Source: Treponema sp.
GTDB taxonomy: Bacteria; Spirochaetota; Spirochaetia; Treponematales; Breznakiellaceae
Reading direction: 5' to 3'
Assembly: GCA_020216655.1 (NCBI GenBank)
Contig: JAIWNU010000138.1
Span: 1 to 14,952, forward strand
Length of the DNA: 14,952 bases
The notes under the pieces are model-generated. The model was not told where the DNA came from. It saw only the letters and a program-made list of their open reading frames with translations, and did not search any database. The position numbers and the translations under genes are program-made. Shown here in pieces: positions 7,962 to 13,816 of this stretch (the first letter of the stretch is position 1; each line of letters opens with the position of its first letter).

Positions 7962-8624
7962 ATGAAAAAGTTTTTACAAGAGTGCATAGATAGACGAAAA
8001 ATCTGTGGCAGCATCGTAACAATGCTGTTCATCATTTTATCCCTCAGTTCCTGCATCGGCCTCAATTCTAATGTGACCATCCGTCAGAATGGTTCCGGTA
8101 CCATTCAAATGGAATACCGGCTCTCTCGCATGTTTGAAGCTTTGGGAAAGCTGGACGGCAATGAAAAACAGCTGCCCCTGCCGGTAAGCCGCACCGATTT
8201 TGAACGAACCCTCGCTCGTGTTCCTGGTTTGTCTCTTTCATCTTATTCAAGCAGCCAGGATGATAAAGATATTATTGTAAAGGCCGAACTCGCTTTTACG
8301 AACCTAGAAGCTCTTAAAGGTTTTCTGGATGCCACAGGCCAATCGGTGCGGCTTGCAACAGAAGGCGGAAACAGAACCCTGGAACTTGTGCTTGTACGGG
8401 GAATAAAGAACGTTGACAAGGAATTGGAAAACCTGGTTCGCACCGTATTTTCTGTCTATACTATAGATATGCGTTTTACTTTCCCCTCGGTACCGACCAT
8501 GTCTACTACAGGTAAAATTGGCCAAGGTACTGTTACAGGAAACTCTGCCAGGTTTAGTTCATCGGTAACCGATCTGGTTTTGAGTTCTGATGCTGTTCAG
8601 CTAAAGCTTTCTTGGAAAGAATAA
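7962..8624 (+). CDS. Lipoprotein, possibly LppM-like, 220 aa
   Basis: ATG 7962 has an SD (AGGAG) with a six-base spacer. The N-terminus has a basic region (RRK, 11-13), a hydrophobic stretch (18-28) and a lipobox LSSC with Cys31 as the lipidated residue; the positively charged region is unusually long. The mature part starts with GLNSNVTIRQNGSGTIQMEYRLS, followed by alternating strands and helices. Such a pattern after a lipobox is reminiscent of the LppM / DUF3153 domain, which has a similar first strand pair, but this is a weak visual match. No catalytic motif is seen. The lipoprotein is probably anchored in the inner or outer membrane facing the periplasm. It sits between the DUF503 gene (12 nt) and the Ig-like/CsgG-like gene (13 nt to the chosen start), so the three are very likely co-transcribed. 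Confidence 0.8.
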   Translation: MKKFLQECIDRRKICGSIVTMLFIILSLSSCIGLNSNVTIRQNGSGTIQMEYRLSRMFEALGKLDGNEKQLPLPVSRTDFERTLARVPGLSLSSYSSSQDDKDIIVKAELAFTNLEALKGFLDATGQSVRLATEGGNRTLELVLVRGIKNVDKELENLVRTVFSVYTIDMRFTFPSVPTMSTTGKIGQGTVTGNSARFSSSVTDLVLSSDAVQLKLSWKE

Positions 8625-8637
8625 TAGGGTGAAAAAG

Positions 8638-9792
8638 ATGAATAATCGCCGTGTAAATTTATTTTTTGCGGTCATACTCTTTCTTTTTTTGCTAGCTAAC
8701 AGCCTCAGCGTATCTGCCCAAAGTCAGAATGTGCTTTCATCCATGGAAAGCCTTATGAAGGCTTCCCAGGACGCCTTTGATACCAACCACCCGGTAGAGG
8801 CTTTAAGACATTTAGTGGCAGTCCTTGCCCTCAACGAAGAAGGCCAAGCAGAAACCTCCGCGGCATCGAAAAGCCGCAGGGCCGAATTGGTGAGACAGGC
8901 GGATCAAAAACTCACAGAAATCGGAGCCCGGCTTACCTTGGAAGCCGGAGACGGATGGATGAATAGTGATGGCACCCAGCGGGCTGGAAATGTGAGGGAG
9001 CTCGCCAAAGGTACCGGCCTTATGCCCTCCGTACGATTGGTTGTAAATTACGATTTTGGCAAAGCTGTGGTGGCCGATGCACCGATCCGTTTCGCCTTTG
9101 TAGACGGTCTTGGAGACATCACCTTTTCTGCAACTACGGACGCGAATGGAGTTGCTTCTGCGGTGGTTCGCAGCGTACAGCGGACTGACAAACCGGTGTT
9201 GATTAGGGCTACCCTGGTTATTTCCAATAGGGGTAAAACAAGGGTTTTCCCCGAAGTTCATAGGGATTTTGCCTATGTTCTACCAGCTCGGACCGCTCGG
9301 ATCTTTGCGTCAGAAGGGCCTGCTGTCCCTAGTGCGGCTCAAGGCTTTCAAGCAAACGGTGCAGCAGCCCTTGCAGACAGCATTGGCAGGTCCCTGAAGG
9401 CCGCGGGGCTCGATTTGGTTCCAGCCGATGCTGCATTGGATCCTAAAACCTTTACGGCAGCTATGCAGGGAGATCTCGACGCGATCCAAAAGGCTTGTAC
9501 TCTAGGGGGGACCAGTGTTTCCTATCTTGTTCTTGCCGAAGTTCGTTACGATGAGCCTCGCCAAATGGTTCTGAACGGCAAGGCATACAATATTTACACC
9601 GCTACTGCCCGAGCCCAGATTCGAATTGTGAGGCGCAATGGTACTATTGCTATAAGCAGACCGGTGATTTCTGTGAAAGGTCAGGGCGGCAACACCGAGG
9701 CAGCAATCCAATCAGCCCTTGCGGAAGCGCGCAAGGCGGTAGAACAGGATCTCGCAACAAGTGCAGATGAGCTTGTAAAATCGCTGGACTAA
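8638..9792 (+). CDS. Secreted protein with Ig-like domain and CsgG/FlgT/LPP20-like C-terminus, 384 aa
   Basis: A GTG at 8629 is in frame, but ATG 8638 is preferred since AGGG at 8626-8629 is then an SD at 8-base spacing. The signal peptide core is 8-20 and cleavage is likely at VSA-Q (27/28). Residues about 30-95 are helical, TPR-like. Residues about 115-210 read as a bacterial Ig-like strand domain: a PIRFAFVDGLGDITF strand pair, then TTDANGVASAVV, the hallmark loop of invasin-type Ig modules. Residues about 235-384 (SIGRSLKAAGLDLV, then strands and a Gly-rich KGQGGN turn, then an AEARKAVEQDL helix) resemble the CsgG/FlgT/LPP20 fold found in envelope assembly proteins. The fold calls are by eye. 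It is the last gene of the rightward operon and is followed by a strong hairpin. It is probably periplasmic and may work with the upstream lipoprotein. Confidence 0.75.
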   Translation: MNNRRVNLFFAVILFLFLLANSLSVSAQSQNVLSSMESLMKASQDAFDTNHPVEALRHLVAVLALNEEGQAETSAASKSRRAELVRQADQKLTEIGARLTLEAGDGWMNSDGTQRAGNVRELAKGTGLMPSVRLVVNYDFGKAVVADAPIRFAFVDGLGDITFSATTDANGVASAVVRSVQRTDKPVLIRATLVISNRGKTRVFPEVHRDFAYVLPARTARIFASEGPAVPSAAQGFQANGAAALADSIGRSLKAAGLDLVPADAALDPKTFTAAMQGDLDAIQKACTLGGTSVSYLVLAEVRYDEPRQMVLNGKAYNIYTATARAQIRIVRRNGTIAISRPVISVKGQGGNTEAAIQSALAEARKAVEQDLATSADELVKSLD

Positions 9793-9803
9793 AAGATAAT
9801 TAA

Positions 9804-9838
9804 AGTTTTTTCAAAACTCAGAGAGTTTTGAAAAAACT
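9804..9838. terminator. 15-bp perfect inverted repeat, likely terminator
   Basis: The arms AGTTTTTTCAAAACT (9804-9818) and AGTTTTGAAAAAACT (9824-9838) are perfect complements around a 5-base loop. On the plus strand no T-run follows. On the minus strand the hairpin is followed by a T-rich stretch (TTTAATTATCTTTT), so it fits better as a terminator for transcripts arriving from the convergent membrane-protein gene. Confidence 0.6.
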
Positions 9839-9850
9839 ACCTTAGAATTC

Positions 9851-9914
9851 GCGATTTGGCGCGACGGTTGCATGTTTTTTTTCTATGAAAAAGAATGCAA
9901 CCGCAAGCAATCGC
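9851..9914. repeat. Long imperfect inverted repeat
   Basis: Outer arms GCGATT (9851-9856) and AATCGC (9909-9914) enclose a perfect 9-bp pair, CGGTTGCAT (9865-9873) with ATGCAACCG (9895-9903). An inner T-run pairs with an A-run around TAT (TTTTTC/GAAAAA). The whole element can fold into one long interrupted stem. It sits between two perfect hairpins in the same gap. Confidence 0.6.
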
Positions 9915-9916
9915 AA

Positions 9917-9961
9917 AGCCAATTTTAAAAGTGACCGACTTTTAAAATTGGCTCAATTTTT
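9917..9961 (+). terminator. 16-bp perfect hairpin with T-tail, intrinsic terminator
   Basis: The arms AGCCAATTTTAAAAGT (9917-9932) and ACTTTTAAAATTGGCT (9938-9953) pair perfectly around GACCG. A T-rich tail (CAATTTTT) follows on the plus strand, so this is a good intrinsic terminator for the DUF503 operon. Its tail reaches the stop codon of the convergent gene. In the minus direction only TTT follows the stem. Confidence 0.7.
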
Positions 9962-11906
9962 ATGGAATTTCCTGGACCTTTTCTGCTTCTGCTGTTCCAA
10001 GGAAACCGCGTACACGAACTTTGATCTTTTCGTCCTGAGGTAAAAGTAGTTCGAATCGGAGCGGATTATCTGGATGGCTCCCCAAAGAGGCTGTCATGAT
10101 TTTTGAGCCCGGATTATCGAAGGGGATCGTACTCTCGATCAGCTGAATTTGACCATCACCATTTTGTTCAAGCCATATGTCGTAGCGGTCTATAGGACTG
10201 TTTGCTGTAATTTGTATAGAAACAGAACGTTGGTTCAGAAAGATAGTACTGGAATGGCTTACCGTAAATTGGGGCTTTTCGCTGTAAATGACAGGCTTAG
10301 CCTGCAGTTCGGTCTCCGGCTTTTTCATGGTAAAGAAGGCTAAAAGAAGCGCGGCTCCAAAGATATACCTTCCAACAAAGATGCGTTTTTTACTTCCCGT
10401 TCTTCTTGCCTTTTGTATTTTCAAAAACACGGTTCGTTTCCATAACAAAACAAAGGGAAGCATGATAAGGGCAAATAAAAGACTGTAGCTCAAAGATGAT
10501 GGATAAATTAAAGCTGTATGTATAGTCTGCCCTTTCGTAACAGCACTTGTGAATAGGATGAGAATAAGACCGGGAGCCATTACCGTACTCATAAGGCTGA
10601 TGGAAAATGAATGCACAAAGGAGCCGATAAAAATCCACATGAGGGCCCATAAAAAGATGGGCATCAGGGTAATGTCTATAGCTATGGCTGCCAACAAACC
10701 TACTACAACTAAAATAAGTGCCCCATGTCCGTAAAAACTTGAACGTTTGGGTATGGTAATTTTCTCTGTGATCGGAGAAACAAGGCTAAAGAAGGAAACC
10801 CATAGGAGCAAAAACATAAAGGCCATGGCGGGGAAATTGCTTTCTTCTGTATGATGTACGAGGAGCCAAAATTGTACAGCCAGCCGAGCAGCATAGAGAC
10901 TTAAAAAAAGGAGACCAAAATAAAGCAGAAACACCCAGGAACGGCGGAGAAAAACGAGCCAATGGTTTAAGATTTTGCGCCGATAAAGAATTGAATAAAG
11001 GGAAAAAAACAGAATAATTCCAAAAAAACTCCCAATAATAAATAAAACCGTCGTTTTTTCATCGATAATAAAATAATTTTTATTAAATGCAACCAGGGAA
11101 TAGTGATAATCAAAAAGAGCAGTGTCTTCGGGAAGCTGGGTATACATCGATATAAGAAATTGGGACAGTGCTTCAGATTCAATGCCGCTGCCTTCGGCGG
11201 GTAGCGCTATATACAGGCCTGGAAAACTGCGGTCCTGAATGGTTTGTAATGCCCTTGGAGCAGGAATCCACCCAAGGCGGAATAGTTCGCTATAGGGCTG
11301 GGGTATTTCAACGGGGATGGCCAGCTGCTTGCCGCTCGAAAGCGCTTGTGCAATGAGCTGCCGGGGACTGATATGAGCTTCTGATCCCTGGTATATAGAG
11401 AGTGGCTGCCCTGCTGCAGCACTATCATCAAAATATAACACCGATACCGATTCTGGATCATCAATCTGATCCAACTGATCTATGAGACCCCGCTGGCCAT
11501 CCTTTTCATCCGCAAGAAAGGCTATTCTGATTCTACGGGAAGGGATTTCTTGGGCAATATGGGAAAGCATGCCGAGGGCCGCGTTCACAGCCGTCTTGGC
11601 GTACAAAGGAACCGCGACTAGGAGAGCTATGTCTGTATCATTACCTTTACCGCCCCAATCAAACTGAATTGAGGTGCCAAAACCGCCATAACGAGAAAGA
11701 AGGGGCCTGAGGTTATAGGGAAGTCTTAGTTTTTCCGCGTAATTAATAATGTATAAAACCCTTTGATCTTCTTCATTGCCCTGGCTAGCCCGCAGGACTA
11801 TACGTTGTTTGTCTGCACCTTGGCCATGGGTATACCAGAGGGGCAGCATGAGGAAGATAATTCCAAGAATCAGGACATTCTGTAAAGGGTTGCGTCTAAA
11901 ATACAC
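9960..11906 (-). CDS. Multi-pass membrane protein with degenerate M28-peptidase-like N-terminal domain (about 648 aa)
   Basis: The open frame allows TTG 11933, but that codon lies upstream of the promoter's predicted start and has no SD. GTG 11906 coincides with that start and gives a signal-anchor-like N-terminus (RRN, then hydrophobic 10-24). Residues about 45-150 (numbered from GTG) read like the M28 aminopeptidase fold: a strand ALLVAVPLYA, helix AVNAALGMLSHIAQEI, then strand RIRIAFLADE. Where M28 enzymes have the metal ligands (HxD, D, EE), this protein shows VPLYA, AVN and ADE, so it is probably inactive. About nine hydrophobic segments follow (about 290-540), then a C-terminal strand-rich domain (about 545-648) likely outside the membrane. 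The layout is like the ER enzymes of the ERMP1/GPAA1 type with M28 plus many TMs, an inference only. Convergent with the DUF503 operon. Confidence 0.72.
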   Translation of the reverse strand: MYFRRNPLQNVLILGIIFLMLPLWYTHGQGADKQRIVLRASQGNEEDQRVLYIINYAEKLRLPYNLRPLLSRYGGFGTSIQFDWGGKGNDTDIALLVAVPLYAKTAVNAALGMLSHIAQEIPSRRIRIAFLADEKDGQRGLIDQLDQIDDPESVSVLYFDDSAAAGQPLSIYQGSEAHISPRQLIAQALSSGKQLAIPVEIPQPYSELFRLGWIPAPRALQTIQDRSFPGLYIALPAEGSGIESEALSQFLISMYTQLPEDTALFDYHYSLVAFNKNYFIIDEKTTVLFIIGSFFGIILFFSLYSILYRRKILNHWLVFLRRSWVFLLYFGLLFLSLYAARLAVQFWLLVHHTEESNFPAMAFMFLLLWVSFFSLVSPITEKITIPKRSSFYGHGALILVVVGLLAAIAIDITLMPIFLWALMWIFIGSFVHSFSISLMSTVMAPGLILILFTSAVTKGQTIHTALIYPSSLSYSLLFALIMLPFVLLWKRTVFLKIQKARRTGSKKRIFVGRYIFGAALLLAFFTMKKPETELQAKPVIYSEKPQFTVSHSSTIFLNQRSVSIQITANSPIDRYDIWLEQNGDGQIQLIESTIPFDNPGSKIMTASLGSHPDNPLRFELLLPQDEKIKVRVRGFLGTAEAEKVQEIP

Positions 11907-11912
11907 CGATAC

Positions 11913-11941
11913 AAGATAGTAAGGGACGGACAAACCGTCAA
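11913..11941 (-). promoter_or_regulatory. Leftward sigma70-type promoter, leaderless start
   Basis: On the minus strand TTGACG (11936-11941), a 17-base spacer and TATCTT (11913-11918) form a promoter. Six bases then precede GTG 11904-11906, so the predicted +1 is the G of the start codon, i.e. a leaderless mRNA. There is no SD near this gene. Confidence 0.5.
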
Positions 11942-11948
11942 GATTGGG

Positions 11949-11977
11949 ATGACAGAAGCATTACTCTCAGTTATAAT
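11949..11977 (+). promoter_or_regulatory. Rightward sigma70-type promoter, leaderless start
   Basis: ATGACA (11949-11954), a 17-base spacer and the consensus -10 TATAAT (11972-11977) drive the 388-aa gene. The predicted +1 (about 11984-11986) falls on or two bases before ATG 11986, so the mRNA would be leaderless. The ATG at 11980 lies too close to the -10 to be transcribed. The -35 boxes of the two divergent promoters are only 7 bp apart. Confidence 0.65.
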
Positions 11978-11985
11978 AAATGCGT

Positions 11986-13152
11986 ATGTCAAATCAAGAA
12001 AGAAAAACCGTGCTGGACTTGCCTCTTAAGATTGTGTTGTCCGAAGAGGGGACTACTGTATTTATTAAACAGAACAAGAAACTTGCTAAATTTAAACTGG
12101 CAGACAATAAGGAAGAGTACGGCTTATTGCTCGATAAATTTGTACCCACCGCCATACAACGGCTTTTGCTCATCGATTATATTTCAAAAATAGAAATTTC
12201 GCGGCCAGAATTTGTATCCCGCCGCCAGGAAGTAATGGACCTTTGCAAGCTCATTGTCTACAGCTTGCTGTACCGGCAGTTCAACAATGCATTGTTCTCA
12301 AAACTGCTCGCATCAGAGGTGATAAAAAAATGGAACCGTACCAACCCGTCATCCATAATTGATGAAAAGACTAAATTTAATGAAACCTTTTTGCAAAACT
12401 ATTTAAAAGAACAGGAAAAACAGGTTTTTGAATTAAAAGAAGAAATATTATCTCCTATTCGTACCGCGGTCACGAGGAATTCCAATCTGCTTCCGGAAGA
12501 AAAAAATATACAGCTTTTTTTAAGTGAAAAGCTCCTTAATAATCTCCGATCGATCATCTGGTTTATACTTATCAAGTTCCGCGGGGTGGAGAATTTTGAT
12601 AACCTTATAAAAGATATCCGGTACAGCGTCGCGGAATATATTGAAAAGTCCCGTATTGCTGAATATGTGGCCCTCATGGTGATAGAACTGGCGGTGAACG
12701 CGGAAAATACCAACTTAAGACGGGAAGCCGCAACGCTCTACCGGGGGGCGGTGGATGCCAATGCGGTCCTTTTTGATCAAAATATCCGTATGAGAGTTAT
12801 TGAAGAGTTAACCAGAAAAAACGATCTGGTCTACGTTTCCTGGAAAATTGGCGGAACCAGCACCAGCATCGGTACCCAGGGAAAACTCCAGATTACCTTG
12901 TACAATAAAGAAAGTGAATATCAGGAAATAAAAGACAGCATCGATTCTAAAAAATCGGCGGATCTTAAAAAGAAGAGCCTCTTTGATTTTTACAAGGAAA
13001 TCCCTGAAGGGGGCGCCGATACGGAGCTGGGACTCTACTATTTATCATACCTGAGCGAAGCCTGTGAAAAGGTAGGAGTAAAATTCGAGTCCCTGGTGAG
13101 TCAGATTAAAAGCTCCGACACTACAATAATTACCTTAAGTTTTTATCTATAA
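11986..13152 (+). CDS. Cytosolic protein with degenerate GHKL ATPase-like C-terminal half, 388 aa
   Basis: The start ATG 11986 is set by the promoter; no SD exists and the earlier ATG at 11980 is likely untranscribed. No signal peptide or membrane segment is seen. Residues 1-220 are mainly helical with charged segments. Residues about 226-388 match the layout of histidine-kinase-type (GHKL) ATPases by eye: helix ALMVIELAVNAENTN places Glu234 and Asn238 as in the N-box, a strand LQITLYN sits where the G1-box strand lies, and GGADTELGLYYLSYLSEA resembles the G2-box followed by its helix; the end TTIITLSFYL fits the last strand. The normal DxGxG G1 motif is absent, so ATP binding is doubtful. 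No phospho-acceptor His or receiver domain neighbours it. The gene is divergent from the M28-like membrane protein and its stop codon is 4 bp from the FTR stop. Confidence 0.72.
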   Translation: MSNQERKTVLDLPLKIVLSEEGTTVFIKQNKKLAKFKLADNKEEYGLLLDKFVPTAIQRLLLIDYISKIEISRPEFVSRRQEVMDLCKLIVYSLLYRQFNNALFSKLLASEVIKKWNRTNPSSIIDEKTKFNETFLQNYLKEQEKQVFELKEEILSPIRTAVTRNSNLLPEEKNIQLFLSEKLLNNLRSIIWFILIKFRGVENFDNLIKDIRYSVAEYIEKSRIAEYVALMVIELAVNAENTNLRREAATLYRGAVDANAVLFDQNIRMRVIEELTRKNDLVYVSWKIGGTSTSIGTQGKLQITLYNKESEYQEIKDSIDSKKSADLKKKSLFDFYKEIPEGGADTELGLYYLSYLSEACEKVGVKFESLVSQIKSSDTTIITLSFYL

Positions 13153-13156
13153 GTAC

Positions 13157-13483
13157 TTAAAAGGGGCGACGCTCAGGAATTCCCTGGGGCTGTTTCCCAG
13201 ACTTTGCAAAGTCTTCGGACCAGTAGAGGGAACAGTAGCAATGGCCGTATTCGGTTATGTCCTGGGCTGCATATTCGCAGGGGCACAGTATATCCTTGTC
13301 TACTTCCCGGGAGCCTCCGGTATCCCGGCAGGGACAGAGATAGTATCCATACCGGTTCCAGTTGGTGTTAAGGCCCTGTACAAGGTCTTCGTACAATGCA
13401 GAATCAGCGGTAAGCACCCAGCCCTGTTTTCGGGCCACCATCTGGGTAAAGGTTTTTGTTTCTTCCAAAGATTTTGGGTTCAT
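13157..13483 (-). CDS. Ferredoxin:thioredoxin reductase catalytic subunit, 108 aa
   Basis: The gene starts at ATG 13483 after a strong SD (AGGAGGG). Six Cys lie in the family order CPC (50, 52), CPC (67, 69) and CYC (82, 84). By analogy with the cyanobacterial enzyme, Cys50, 67, 69 and 82 should hold the 4Fe-4S cluster and Cys52-Cys84 form the redox-active disulfide. The CYC version of the last motif (instead of CHC) and the neighbouring residues CPCRDTGG and DKDILCPCEY match the non-photosynthetic, anaerobe-type FTR. The enzyme passes electrons from ferredoxin to a protein disulfide. No variable alpha subunit is encoded nearby, as expected for this type. It follows the glutaredoxin gene by 21 nt, which makes that protein the obvious partner. 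A terminator is not seen after it. Confidence 0.93.
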   Translation of the reverse strand: MNPKSLEETKTFTQMVARKQGWVLTADSALYEDLVQGLNTNWNRYGYYLCPCRDTGGSREVDKDILCPCEYAAQDITEYGHCYCSLYWSEDFAKSGKQPQGIPERRPF

Positions 13484-13504
13484 AGTTCCCTCCTTGCTTG
13501 CCTA

Positions 13505-13804
13505 TTAGTCCAGCAGCGTTTTACGCCAGTCCTGTTCAAGAAATCCAATGAGGGTTGTTTTTCCGTCGATCACCGCGAAGGGAAAGGAAACATGTTCCTT
13601 AAATTGTGCATAAAGGGCTTCTTTAATTTTATTCTTAACATCGATAGGGATAAGGTCCACATGGATATACCGATGGGCTATCCCCTGATCGCGGAGAAAC
13701 GCCAGGGCTCTTTTGCAAAAGCCGCAGGTAGAAAGGGCATAGACTTCCACATCGTGTTTTTTATTCGGCCCCTCAACAGTGGTATATTCAACATAATCGA
13801 ACAT
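13505..13804 (-). CDS. Glutaredoxin-like protein, 99 aa
   Basis: ATG 13804 is preceded by GGGGAGGAT and lies 12 nt after the photolyase stop. The thioredoxin fold is clear: strand VEVYALSTCGFCKRALAFL holds the CGFC redox motif (Cys27, Cys30), then strand YIHVDL, a helix, and the cis-Pro strand VSFPFAVIDG with Pro75, ending in a helix. Length is typical for glutaredoxin/NrdH-type proteins. CGFC differs from the common CPYC. The protein probably reduces disulfides in the cytosol and, given the next gene, may be re-reduced by ferredoxin:thioredoxin reductase instead of glutathione, which many anaerobes lack; this is inference from gene order. The pairing with a photolyase has no obvious biochemical reason other than co-regulation under oxidative or light stress. 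Confidence 0.9.
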   Translation of the reverse strand: MFDYVEYTTVEGPNKKHDVEVYALSTCGFCKRALAFLRDQGIAHRYIHVDLIPIDVKNKIKEALYAQFKEHVSFPFAVIDGKTTLIGFLEQDWRKTLLD

Positions 13805-13816
13805 TAGATCCTCCCC

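Noticed and set aside
8455..8475. CTATACTATAG palindrome
   Set aside because: It resembles the TAGTATACTA element but lies inside the lipoprotein gene, lacks the flanking conserved bases and has no gene start downstream.
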